Positions 40,166 to 48,558 of a stretch of 50,650 bases of DNA are shown one piece after another. The stretch spans positions 1-50,650 of the forward strand of contig JAJRAN010000076.1 in NCBI GenBank assembly GCA_028682915.1, written 5' to 3'. The first letter of the stretch is position 1; every line of letters begins with the position of its first letter. Made by a program: the position numbers and the translations under genes. Source of the stretch: Methanomassiliicoccales archaeon (GTDB taxonomy: Archaea; Thermoplasmatota; Thermoplasmata; Methanomassiliicoccales; UBA472). The notes beneath the pieces were generated by a model. It did not search any database. It saw nothing but the letters and a program-made list of their open reading frames with translations, and had not been told where the DNA came from.

Positions 40166-41116
40166 TCAGTGCTTGCACAGCCTGAGCAGCTCCTGCCACT
40201 TGCTGTCGACGTTGGCCTGGATCTCGTCCGCCACGAACTTCCATTTCTCCTTGGTCAAGTGGCCGAACCTCCCTTGTGACTTGAGCCAATCCGAGACCGG
40301 AAGCTTCTGCCTCGATCCCTCGGCGATGCGCAGCGACTCGCCGGTTAGCCTCCACTCCCCCCGCTCGAACTCGTAGAGGGGCCAGACGCAGGTCTCCACC
40401 GCCAGCTTGGCTATCTCGATAGTCTTCGCCGAATCGTGCCTCCATCCCCTGGGGCAAGGGGAGATGACGTTCAGGAAGGCAGGGCCGTTGGCCTCGAAGC
40501 CCTTCGCCGACTTCTCGATCATGTCCTTGTAGTTGTGCGGCGAGGCCTGGGCGGCGTATGGGAGGTCATGGGCGATGATGATCTTGGTCAGGTCCTTCGG
40601 GAACTCGCGCTTTCCGGGAATGCATGTACCAGCGGGGCAGGTGGTCGTCTGCGCTCCCCTGCTGGTCGCGCCGGAACGCTGGATTCCGGTGTTCATGTAC
40701 GCCTCGTTGTTCAGGCACACGTACATGAAGCGGTGCCCGCGCTCGATCGCTCCTGATATGGCCTGGAAGCCTATGTCGTAGGTGGCCCCGTCTCCTCCAA
40801 AGGTGATGAACCTTATGTCCTCGGTGATCTTGCCTTGGCGCTTGAGCGACAGGTAGGCGGCCTCCACCCCGGAGATGGTGGCAGCCGCGTTCTCGAAGGC
40901 GCTGTGGATCCAAGGGACGTTCCACGATGTGAATGGATAGATGGACGAGGACACCTCGAAGCATCCGGTGGCGTTGGAGACCACGACCGGCTTTTCGGTG
41001 GCCATGAGGATCTGGCGGGCGATTATCGGCTCCGCGCACCCGGCGCACAGGCGGTGACCCTCGACGTACCGGTCCTCCCTCTCCGACAGGACCTTGAGGC
41101 TGGTCACGGTGCTCAT
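40166..41116 (-). CDS. porB: Pyruvate:ferredoxin oxidoreductase, beta subunit
   Basis: This 316-residue subunit binds thiamine diphosphate. It has the N-terminal cluster Cys pair (LCAGCAEP), the TPP motif FGGDGATYDIGFQ, NNEAYMNTGIQRSG (specific to pyruvate-type enzymes), and a further cluster Cys in SPCPRGW. It overlaps porA by four bases (ATGA). Last gene of the porGDAB operon. Confidence 0.96.
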   Translation of the reverse strand: MSTVTSLKVLSEREDRYVEGHRLCAGCAEPIIARQILMATEKPVVVSNATGCFEVSSSIYPFTSWNVPWIHSAFENAAATISGVEAAYLSLKRQGKITEDIRFITFGGDGATYDIGFQAISGAIERGHRFMYVCLNNEAYMNTGIQRSGATSRGAQTTTCPAGTCIPGKREFPKDLTKIIIAHDLPYAAQASPHNYKDMIEKSAKGFEANGPAFLNVISPCPRGWRHDSAKTIEIAKLAVETCVWPLYEFERGEWRLTGESLRIAEGSRQKLPVSDWLKSQGRFGHLTKEKWKFVADEIQANVDSKWQELLRLCKH

Positions 41117-42273
41117 GCCCTCACCCCCAGGAAGTTGACGAGCTCTCCCTCGTTGTAGATCAGCTGCTTGTAGACGTGCTTCAGCTCCTCGGGCTTGATG
41201 TCCCTTCCTCCCAACCCGTAGATGTAGTTCTTCAGCTTGGGCCTGTCCTTGGCGTCGTAAAGGGCGCTCCTCACCTCGGGGAAGAGCGGGCCAGAGGCGC
41301 CGATGCTCACCGCGCGGTCTAGGATGGCGACTCCCTTGAGACCCTGCAGGATCTTCGCCAGTTCCTGAGCGGGGAAGGGCCGGAACAGGCGCAACTTGAT
41401 GCTGCCCACCTTCTTGCCCTCCGCCCTGAGCTCGTCAACGATGTCCTTCAGGGTCCCAGCGGTGGAGCCCATGGCCACCACGGCGTAATCGGCGTCATCG
41501 AGGCGATATGGCTCGATGATGTTGTACCTGCGCCCCGATACCTTGGCGAAGTCGTCCTGGACCTGCTCCATCACCGGGATCACGTGACGCATGGCGTCCA
41601 CCTGCTGATACTTGTGCTCGAAGTAGAAGTCGGTCCAGTCGAATGGGCCGAAGGTGGTTGGGTTCTTGACGTCGAGCAAGGATCGCTTATACTTGAAGGG
41701 GCCGACGAACTTCTTGACCACCTCGTCCGGCAACGGCTCGAACCTCTCCAAGGAGTGGGTGACGATGAACCCGTCCAGGCAGGTCATGGTGGGCAGGCGG
41801 AGGTCCATGTGCTCGGCGATGCGGAAGGCCATTATGGAGTTGTCGTAGGCCTCCTGCACGTTCTCGCCGAAGATCTGGATCCAGCCAGAGTCCCTCGCGC
41901 CCATGGCATCGCTGTGGTCGCAGTGGATGTTGATCGGGCCGGAGAGAGCGCGGTTGGCCACCGCCATGACGATGGGCAGCCTCATCCCGGAGGCGATGTA
42001 GAGCATCTCCCACATGAACGCGAGCCCCGCCGACGCCGTGGCCGTGGCCGTCCTGGCACCGCTGGCCGAGGCACCGATGCACATGGACATGGCGCTGTGC
42101 TCGGACTCTGCGCAGACATATTCCGTGTTCACAAGACCATCAGCCACGTACTCGGAGAACGCCTCCACTATAATGGTCTGTGGGGTGATGGGATAGGCCG
42201 CCACCACATCTGGGTCGATCTGCTTCCAGGCAAGAGCGATGACCTGGTCCCCGTTCATCGCGACTTTTTCCAT
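41113..42273 (-). CDS. porA: Pyruvate:ferredoxin oxidoreductase, alpha subunit
   Basis: This 386-residue subunit provides the pyruvate-binding core: VVAAYPITPQT near the N-terminus, ESEHSAMSMCIGASASGART, and a C-terminal part with VAILDRAVSIGASGPLF. With PorB, PorD and PorG it interconverts pyruvate and acetyl-CoA plus CO2 with ferredoxin. It follows porD without a gap and overlaps porB by four bases. Confidence 0.96.
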   Translation of the reverse strand: MEKVAMNGDQVIALAWKQIDPDVVAAYPITPQTIIVEAFSEYVADGLVNTEYVCAESEHSAMSMCIGASASGARTATATASAGLAFMWEMLYIASGMRLPIVMAVANRALSGPINIHCDHSDAMGARDSGWIQIFGENVQEAYDNSIMAFRIAEHMDLRLPTMTCLDGFIVTHSLERFEPLPDEVVKKFVGPFKYKRSLLDVKNPTTFGPFDWTDFYFEHKYQQVDAMRHVIPVMEQVQDDFAKVSGRRYNIIEPYRLDDADYAVVAMGSTAGTLKDIVDELRAEGKKVGSIKLRLFRPFPAQELAKILQGLKGVAILDRAVSIGASGPLFPEVRSALYDAKDRPKLKNYIYGLGGRDIKPEELKHVYKQLIYNEGELVNFLGVRA

Positions 42274-42555
42274 TTACGCTCCCTCCTCAACCATCTTGAT
42301 GCATTTCGCAGGGCACTGGTTGGCGCATATCCCGCAACCCTTGCAGTGCGTGAGCTTGAACCCCACCCTCTTTCCTTCCTTGACGATGACGCTGTTGTCC
42401 GGGCAGTATATCCAGCAGATGAGGCAATTCGTGCACTTGCTCTCGTCGCACACCGGCCGCATCGACCTCCAATCACCGGTGTTGTACTTCCTGGAGGAAC
42501 CTGCCTCCAATATCATTCCACCCTCTGGTATCTCCCCAGCCTTCTCGCCTGCCAT
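42274..42555 (-). CDS. porD: Pyruvate:ferredoxin oxidoreductase, delta (ferredoxin) subunit
   Basis: This 93-residue subunit has two 4Fe-4S motifs: CTNCLICWIYCP and CKGCGICANQCP. It passes electrons from the TPP subunit to external ferredoxin. It lies directly between porG (stop at 42556) and porA (start at 42273) with no spacer on either side, so all four genes must be one transcript. Confidence 0.95.
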   Translation of the reverse strand: MAGEKAGEIPEGGMILEAGSSRKYNTGDWRSMRPVCDESKCTNCLICWIYCPDNSVIVKEGKRVGFKLTHCKGCGICANQCPAKCIKMVEEGA

Positions 42556-43128
42556 CTACTGCACCTCCTCGTGCGCGCGCACCACCGCTCGGATGTTCTT
42601 GTTGATGACTTCCTGGTTGAACTTGCCGGAGAACTTCGACGCCAGCTCGGCCGTGACCGTGTTGATGTCGACCAGCTTTGACACCTTGACGAGGGCCCCA
42701 AGCATGGCGGTGTTGGCCATCGGACGGCCGATCTCATCGGTGGATATCTTGGTGGCGTTGACCGCATAGACATGGTGGTTGCCGAACATGGCCTTCAGCT
42801 TCTCCTTGGAGTCTGGATAGTTGACGATCACGCTACTCTTCTCCGTGAGGCCTTCCTTGACCATCGGATTGCTCAGCAATGTGTGGTCTAGGACGACCAC
42901 GTAATTGGGATAATATACCTGGCTATGATTGTTAATAGGCTTGTCCGAGATGCGAGCGAAAGCCCTGATGGGCGCGCCCATCCTTTCTGGACCGAACTCT
43001 GGGAAGGCTTTGATGTACTTGCCTTCCTTGAGCGCGGCGCCAGCAAGAATCTCGTTTGCCGTGACGACCCCTTGCCCGCCCCTACCGTGCCATCTAATCT
43101 CGACCGTGCTCACGTGAAACACTCTCAC
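42556..43128 (-). CDS. porG: Pyruvate:ferredoxin oxidoreductase, gamma subunit
   Basis: This subunit (~190 residues) has the GamG signature IRWHGRGGQGVVTANEILAGAAL and the PEFGPERMGAPIRAFARI block. I place the start at the GTG at 43126-43128, which has GGGAGG (43134-43139) at good spacing; a GTG at 43111-43113 is also possible. It is the first gene of porGDAB. A TATA-like ATAAAAG on the minus strand near 43250 would give a leader of about 100 bases. Confidence 0.93.
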   Translation of the reverse strand: MRVFHVSTVEIRWHGRGGQGVVTANEILAGAALKEGKYIKAFPEFGPERMGAPIRAFARISDKPINNHSQVYYPNYVVVLDHTLLSNPMVKEGLTEKSSVIVNYPDSKEKLKAMFGNHHVYAVNATKISTDEIGRPMANTAMLGALVKVSKLVDINTVTAELASKFSGKFNQEVINKNIRAVVRAHEEVQ

Positions 43129-43515
43129 GCCTGCCTCCCAGTAATTAATGATATTATTTGAAGATTTCACTCAAATGCTACGAAACACACAGAACTTCTT
43201 ACGAAACTGCGGAAAGTGTTCGATGGAATACGATTCTCAAATACTTCTTTTATGATGAAAAGATTAGATTGAATGAATTAAACGAAAAACGAGCGTTCGT
43301 GAATTCAGTGATAGCTTCGTGAATGCGGATAATTTGGCGAAACGATGCGCGCGTGAGGCGCTCTTGCTCGCGGTTGGCGACAAGTGAGTGATGCGGTTGC
43401 CGTCGATGGACCTTGACGCTCTCCCCCGTCCTTAGGCCGAGCCCTCTGGATTATCACCATCTAATTCCAACCCCCAATAAGGTTAATACCGATGAGTTTA
43501 TTCGACTAACGCATC
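43129..43515. promoter_or_regulatory. Divergent porG/ppsA regulatory region
   Basis: Between the divergent por operon and ppsA there is a gene-free, partly AT-rich stretch. It has a direct repeat TTCGTGAAT at 43296-43304 and 43316-43324 (20-base period, two helical turns) and several ACGAAA words around it. TATA-like sequences point both ways: cttttatg near 43250 (minus, por) and ggttaatac or gtttatt at 43482-43502 (plus, ppsA). The two operons act on pyruvate, so joint control is plausible. Confidence 0.5.
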
Positions 43516-43587
43516 ATGTCATCTGAGGGCTGCGGCACTCCGCAATCCTCGCGAAAACCCCTTCGTACCACCTTGGTGAGCCTATGA
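43516..43587 (+). CDS. Possible 23-residue leader ORF of ppsA
   Basis: An ATG at 43516, about 30 bases after a TATA-like ttaatac, opens a 23-codon frame (MSSEGCGTPQ..., ending TTLVSL). Its TGA overlaps the ppsA ATG as ATGA, the same coupling seen between real genes here. It may be a translated leader that couples to ppsA, or a chance frame. Codon content is unremarkable and there is no homology I recognise. Confidence 0.35.
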   Translation: MSSEGCGTPQSSRKPLRTTLVSL

Positions 43588-45884
43588 AGAGGATAATGAG
43601 CATCGCGGAATTGGGAGTGAACGACATACCTATCGCAGGCGGCAAGGCCGCGAACCTCGGGGAGTTGATCTCGGCCGGTTTCCATGTCCCTGGGGGCTTT
43701 GTCCTTACTACAGCCTCCTATGACTACTTCCTCGAGAAGAATGACCTGCTGGTGAAATTCTCGCCTCTCCTCGAGAAAGTGGATGTCTCGTCCGAGGCAT
43801 CCTTGCAGGATTGCTCGCAAAGGATACGAAAGGCATTCGATGAGGCTGAGGTCCCTGAGGACCTCAGATTCGAGATACTCAAGGAATTCCACTCATTGTT
43901 CGAATCGAAGAAGAAGCTGGGATTGGTAGCGGTGCGCTCGAGCGCCACCGCCGAGGACCTGCCAACGGCGTCGTTCGCTGGACAACAGGATACCTTCCTC
44001 AACGTCTATGAGCCCGATGACCTGATAGACAAAGTGAAGAAATGCTGGTCTTCGCTCTTCACCCCGAGGGCCATCTCCTATCGCTCAAGCAAGGGTTTTG
44101 AGGACACGAAGGTGAAGCTCGCCGTGGTGGTGCAGAAGATGGTGAACTCGGACGTCGCGGGCATCATGTTCACCGTGGACCCCAACTCCGAGCTTCCGCA
44201 CATAATCGTCGAGGCTGGCTACGGGCTGGGCGAGGCGATAGTGGGGGGAAAGGTCACCCCTGACACCTACGTCGTGGACAAGTTCCACACCAAGATCATC
44301 AACAAGCGGGTGGCAAAACAGACGTGGAAGCTCGTGCGCGGTAAGACCGGGGACACCGTGAGGGAGGAGGTCCCGGTGGCCGATGCCGAGAAGCAGAAGC
44401 TCACCGACGATCAGATCCTCGAGGTGGCGGACATCGGCAACCAGATAGAGCTCCATTACAACAAGCCCATGGACATCGAGTGGTGCTTGGAGGATGGAGA
44501 GTTCTTCATCGTCCAGGCGAGGCCGGTGACGACGTTAGTCGGCAATGGGGGTAAGAAGGTGGCAGAAAAGGGCAAGGAACCGAAGGAGGCAGGCAAGATA
44601 CTGTTGAAGGGCTTGGCGGCAAGCCCTGGCATGGCCTCCGGTCCAGTGAGGCTCTACAAGGAGGAGGAGAGCCTGGATGTGGTCAAGAAGGGCGACATAT
44701 TGGTCACGATAATGACGTCACCAGATATGGTCCCGGCCATGACCAGGGCCGCGGCCATCATCACCGACGAAGGAGGGATGACCTGCCATGCGGCCATCGT
44801 GGCGAGAGAGCTCGGAACCCCCTGCATCGTCGGCTCCAAGGAGGCCACCAAGCTGCTCAAGGACGGCATGGTCGTCACGGTGGACGGGGCAAGGGGCGTG
44901 GTAATGGAGGGGGCACAGGAAATTAAGGATGAGGATAAGGGGCCTTCCTCCTTGGCCGTTAGCGTCCCGATAACTGCGACCAAGATAATGGTCAACGTGG
45001 CCATCCCGCACAAGGCTGACGAATATTCCAAGCTGCCAGTGTCGGGAGTGGGGCTCATGCGCATCGAGTTCCTCTTCACCTCGTTCATCGGGGAACATCC
45101 CTCTCACATGGTGGAGAAGGGCCGCTCCAAGGAACTCGTAGACAAGCTGTCCGAGGGCATCGGCATCGTGGGCAGAGCGTTCTTCCCGCGCCCCATCATC
45201 CTCAGGCTCAGCGACTTCAAGACCAACGAGTACAGGGACATGCCAGGAGGAGAGAAGTTCGAGCCACCGGAGCAGAACCCGATGATCGGTTGGCGCGGCT
45301 GCTCCCGCTATGTCAGCTCCTCGTACCGGGACGCGTTCAAGTGCGAGCTCCTGGCCGTCAAGAAGGCGCGCGAGGAGATGAACCTCAAGAACATTTGGTT
45401 GATGCTGCCGTTCGTGCGCACCGTAGGCGAGGTCAAGGAGATCACCGCCATGATGGAGGAGGTAGGTCTGAGGCGCGGCAACGACTTCAAGCTGTACCTC
45501 ATGGCCGAGGTGCCGGTCATCATCTTCATGGCCGAGGAGTTCTCAGAGGTGTGCGATGGGTTCTCCATCGGCTCCAACGACCTGACCCAGCTGATCATGG
45601 GCGCGGACCGCGACTCGGACATCCTGGCGAAGATGGGGTACTTCGACGAGAGGCAGGAAGCCATCAAGAGGGCCATCGCCCACCTCATCGAGGCGGCGCA
45701 CAAGAAGGGCGTGCCCGTGGGCATATGCGGCCAGGCGCCCAGCGTGTACCCGGAGTTCACGGAGTTCCTGGTGCGCTGCGGCATCGACTCCATCTCGCTG
45801 AACCCTGACACGGTGGTCAAGACGATCAGCATGGTCGCTTCGGTGGAGCAGCGCATAATCCTCGAATCGCTAAGGAAGCGCTGA
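43584..45884 (+). CDS. ppsA: Phosphoenolpyruvate synthase
   Basis: This 766-residue enzyme converts pyruvate and ATP to PEP, AMP and phosphate. The N-terminal ATP-grasp part has AVRSSATAEDLPTASFAGQQD. The swivelling domain has the phosphorylated His402 in GGMTCHAAIVARELGTPC, and the C-terminal TIM barrel ends with ICGQAPS and the SLNPDTV segment. Length is normal. The ATG overlaps the small leader frame; GGTGAG is about six bases upstream. It is divergent from porGDAB, and the two fit a gluconeogenic route from acetyl-CoA. Confidence 0.96.
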   Translation: MKRIMSIAELGVNDIPIAGGKAANLGELISAGFHVPGGFVLTTASYDYFLEKNDLLVKFSPLLEKVDVSSEASLQDCSQRIRKAFDEAEVPEDLRFEILKEFHSLFESKKKLGLVAVRSSATAEDLPTASFAGQQDTFLNVYEPDDLIDKVKKCWSSLFTPRAISYRSSKGFEDTKVKLAVVVQKMVNSDVAGIMFTVDPNSELPHIIVEAGYGLGEAIVGGKVTPDTYVVDKFHTKIINKRVAKQTWKLVRGKTGDTVREEVPVADAEKQKLTDDQILEVADIGNQIELHYNKPMDIEWCLEDGEFFIVQARPVTTLVGNGGKKVAEKGKEPKEAGKILLKGLAASPGMASGPVRLYKEEESLDVVKKGDILVTIMTSPDMVPAMTRAAAIITDEGGMTCHAAIVARELGTPCIVGSKEATKLLKDGMVVTVDGARGVVMEGAQEIKDEDKGPSSLAVSVPITATKIMVNVAIPHKADEYSKLPVSGVGLMRIEFLFTSFIGEHPSHMVEKGRSKELVDKLSEGIGIVGRAFFPRPIILRLSDFKTNEYRDMPGGEKFEPPEQNPMIGWRGCSRYVSSSYRDAFKCELLAVKKAREEMNLKNIWLMLPFVRTVGEVKEITAMMEEVGLRRGNDFKLYLMAEVPVIIFMAEEFSEVCDGFSIGSNDLTQLIMGADRDSDILAKMGYFDERQEAIKRAIAHLIEAAHKKGVPVGICGQAPSVYPEFTEFLVRCGIDSISLNPDTVVKTISMVASVEQRIILESLRKR

Positions 45885-45928
45885 GCCCAAACCATTTAAA
45901 GATTTATTATTTTATATATTAGAATAGA
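45885..45928. terminator. AT-rich convergent terminator region
   Basis: The 44 bases between the convergent ppsA and CBS-ParB genes are almost all A/T, including atttattattttatatatta, with T-runs on both strands. This could end transcription from both sides. Confidence 0.45.
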
Positions 45929-46732
45929 TCATCTGCCCTCGTCCTTCAACAGGCGAGTGGTTATCTCCACCAGAGGATGGTGTGACGCGTCGATGATCTT
46001 GACGTCGTCCAAGGTGTTGAGCCCGTGCTCCTTGGCCGTCTTCTCCATTCCCAGCTCCACGTCCCTATCGGGCTGGAGCACCACGGCGGAGAACTGCTTC
46101 ACCCCCATCTGCTTCGCGGCCAGGACGCGATGATGACCATCGACCAGAAGATAATAATCACGCTTCTGCACCACGATTATCGGCTCGACCAGACCCCTTT
46201 TTATCTCCTCTTGGCGGCCTAGCAGCTCATCGGCGAACACCTCCCACTGCGTCGGCCTCAATTCCTCGATGGGTATGACTCGGCGCTTGACCACGATGCT
46301 TATGCCGTGCTTCTTCTCCAGGAAGGTCTTGACCATCAGAACCTTGTTGGGGGTGGCCCTCTCGATATGCGAACGGACCACGTCCAGATTGGATATGATG
46401 CCGATGAGCATGCCCTTCTCGTTGATGACCGGTACATTGCGCAGCCCATAGCGGAAAAGCACCCTTGCCGCATCGTCCAGGTCCATGTCAGGGCTCACCG
46501 AATAGGTGCCGCGGCGGATGATGGAGCGGATCTTGGCCTCGGGACGGTTGATGTTCCTGAGAAGCTCCTTGGCGGTGACGAAGCCGATCAGCCTTCCCTT
46601 GTCCGTGACAGGTAGGCCATGGAACTCGGTATGAGTGAGCTTGTCGATGGCCTGCTGAACGGTGAAATCCCCGGGGATGGAAATGACGTCCCGGATCATG
46701 TAGTCCTCGACCCTGAGCTTCTTGTCCTCCAT
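45929..46732 (-). CDS. CBS-pair protein fused to a ParB/SerK-like domain
   Basis: Two CBS domains (about residues 8-60 and 70-125; GLPVTDKGRLIGFVT and NVPVINEKGMLIGIIS) are followed by a ParB/Srx-fold domain (about 145-260) with the motif LLVDGHHRVLAAKQMG. The DGHHR motif occurs in ADP-dependent serine kinase SerK of Thermococcus. CBS pairs usually bind adenine nucleotides, so this could be an energy-sensing serine kinase or a DNA-binding regulator. I chose the ATG at 46732: a minus-strand TATA-like tttatc near 46756-46761 lies 25 bases upstream. The ATG at 46750 would overlap the TATA region. Confidence 0.83.
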   Translation of the reverse strand: MEDKKLRVEDYMIRDVISIPGDFTVQQAIDKLTHTEFHGLPVTDKGRLIGFVTAKELLRNINRPEAKIRSIIRRGTYSVSPDMDLDDAARVLFRYGLRNVPVINEKGMLIGIISNLDVVRSHIERATPNKVLMVKTFLEKKHGISIVVKRRVIPIEELRPTQWEVFADELLGRQEEIKRGLVEPIIVVQKRDYYLLVDGHHRVLAAKQMGVKQFSAVVLQPDRDVELGMEKTAKEHGLNTLDDVKIIDASHHPLVEITTRLLKDEGR

Positions 46733-46892
46733 GTCGCAACTCGATTGCATTCACCGATAAAGAGTTTGCAGTGGGCCTATCACCCATGAGAAAGGCGTGG
46801 AGAGGTCGAGCGCTCATCGACCAGAGAGGTGGGCGCGGCCCTCCATACCTCAACTGATAAATAGGACTAATTTATTCTGGAGACCACCGCAA

Positions 46893-46968
46893 GCCCTGGT
46901 AGTGTAGCGGCCTATCATGAAGCCCTGTCGAGGCTTCGACTCGGGTTCAAATCCCGACCAGGGCGCCA
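46893..46968 (+). tRNA. tRNA-Asp (GUC), CCA encoded
   Basis: The acceptor stem pairs GCCCTGG (46893-46899) with CCAGGGC (46958-46964), followed by discriminator G (46965) and an encoded CCA (46966-46968). The anticodon loop CTGTCGA has anticodon GTC, and the T-loop TTCAAAT lies between CGGG and CCCG. G73 and GUC are the main aspartate identity elements. No intron is present. Confidence 0.95.
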
Positions 46969-47015
46969 TTCTTTTTCACGCTCTAAAATCGTTCGACAGA
47001 GCTCCACTTTCTTTC

Positions 47016-48098
47016 TCACTTAATGAGCGGGAGCGCCTCAGCTTTAAGGCGCCTGATGGTCTCATCTACCTCCCCTGGCACTTCCTCTGGCTCGGGCATG
47101 CCCTGCTTGTCGTGCAGCGCCTCGAAGGCCTTCATATCCTTCGGATACACACCAGATATGGTGCAGAACATTATCGCCCAGCAGCGAGGAACGGCCTCGA
47201 GATTGTAGCCGCCACCTCCCACGACCATGTACTGGCCATTGCAGAGCCTGTGGGCCGCGTCGTGGGTCATCTTCGCTATGCTCTCGTAGGCATGTGTGGT
47301 CAGCCCCAGTCCGACCAGGGGGTCGGAGAAGTGCGCATCGACCCCGAACTGGTGGATGATCATGTCCGGTCGGTACTCGTCCAGGGCGGTCATGACTATC
47401 TCCCTGTAGGCTTTTAGATAGGTCCCATCCCCGGTGCGGAAGGGCAGGGGGACATTGATCGCGTATCCCTTGCCGTACCCCTCGCCTGTCTCCCTGGTAT
47501 TCCCTGTCCCTGGATAGAATCCAGAGCTGAGATGGTGCAGGGACACGGTGAGGATCTTCTCCTTGTAGAACACCGATTGCGTGCCGTCGCCGTGATGCCC
47601 ATCGATGTCGATGATGGCTACCCGCTCCTTCTTGAATCGCCGCTGCAACGCCCGCACCGCCACCGCGATGTCGTTGAAGACGCAGAAGCCGGACGAGCAT
47701 TCCGAGCGGGCGTGGTGGAGTCCTCCGGCGGGGTTGAAGGCGTGCAGGAACCTTCCGTTCACGATGCCTTCCACCCCATCCAAGGTGGCGCCGACCGCAG
47801 CCAGGCTCCCCTCGTACAATGTCTCCGTGGCCGGGGTGTCCCCCCTGTCCAAGAGTCCTCCTCCGGATTGGCAGCGCTTCTTCACGAAATCGATGTGCTG
47901 TTGGCTATGGACCATGAGCAGGTCCTGTTCGGTCGCTGGTTGGGTCTTGTAGATGATGGCGTGGTCGCCGAAAATGCCCATGCCTTCCAACAGCTCCCGG
48001 GTCTTCCAATCCCGATGTGGTTGCCAGGGATGGTTCTCCCCGAAGTAGTATTTGGGGAATTCCTCATTATATAGGAAGGCGCAATGGTCCCCAGTCAT
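47016..48098 (-). CDS. Histone-deacetylase-family (AcuC-like) deacetylase
   Basis: This ~360-residue enzyme has the arginase-deacetylase fold motifs: the His pair in GGLHHARSE, the zinc ligands DIDGHHGDGTQ, and GVDAHFSDPLVGL, with GGGGYNLEAVPRCW near the end. The family includes acetoin-utilisation AcuC and true lysine or polyamine deacetylases; the archaeal substrate is unknown. I chose the ATG at 48098, preceded by GGTGG, over a GTG three codons earlier. Confidence 0.93.
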   Translation of the reverse strand: MTGDHCAFLYNEEFPKYYFGENHPWQPHRDWKTRELLEGMGIFGDHAIIYKTQPATEQDLLMVHSQQHIDFVKKRCQSGGGLLDRGDTPATETLYEGSLAAVGATLDGVEGIVNGRFLHAFNPAGGLHHARSECSSGFCVFNDIAVAVRALQRRFKKERVAIIDIDGHHGDGTQSVFYKEKILTVSLHHLSSGFYPGTGNTRETGEGYGKGYAINVPLPFRTGDGTYLKAYREIVMTALDEYRPDMIIHQFGVDAHFSDPLVGLGLTTHAYESIAKMTHDAAHRLCNGQYMVVGGGGYNLEAVPRCWAIMFCTISGVYPKDMKAFEALHDKQGMPEPEEVPGEVDETIRRLKAEALPLIK

Positions 48099-48168
48099 AG
48101 AGGCCACCTTAAACTTGGGCTAGTATAAATCTGTGATGGGGACTTAAGGCAATCGTAGAAAAGCCACG

Positions 48169-48498
48169 TCATTCGACGAAATGGAGGCAAAGTGGGCTCC
48201 TCCCCTTGGCCAAGGTCCTGGATATCATCCCAAGCTCCACCCAGGCGCAATTGAAGATTGCCGTCGGCACCAGGCAGGTGGTCGTCAGTCCCGACCGCGA
48301 GGCCAGGTCGAGGATGCGGTTGTTCGTCCAATCCGTGAGGTCGTCCATGTCGGCCTCCTTCAGAAGCCCGGCGAAGTGAGCGACGCTGGGGCAGTTGGTA
48401 TCGATATCGATGGAGACCTTTCCCCCGCCGATGTCCTTGACCACTATGGTGGTCGAATTGTCGCATATTGTGGCATCCACCCTGACCTTCGAAGGCAT
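48169..48498 (-). CDS. DUF6951-like conserved cysteine protein
   Basis: This 109-residue protein resembles a family of small proteins in methanogens and other anaerobes: a VRVDATICDNSTTIVVKD start, an IDIDTNCPSV core, and a TTTCLVPTAIFNCAWVELG segment near the C-terminus. Conserved Cys at about 12, 36, 75 and 84 could bind a metal. I am moderately sure of the family (DUF6951) and know of no function. It lies 70 bases upstream of the deacetylase gene on the same strand. Confidence 0.75.
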   Translation of the reverse strand: MPSKVRVDATICDNSTTIVVKDIGGGKVSIDIDTNCPSVAHFAGLLKEADMDDLTDWTNNRILDLASRSGLTTTCLVPTAIFNCAWVELGMISRTLAKGRSPLCLHFVE

Positions 48499-48558
48499 TC
48501 CAGCACCTAATCTAGGAACGGGGGTCGGGGATATTAAGAATCGTGGCTGAGCTCACCC

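Noticed and set aside
43171-43515. A structured RNA or riboswitch in the por/ppsA gap
   Set aside because: I could not find a stable conserved fold or known riboswitch signature by eye; only short repeats and TATA-like boxes stand out.
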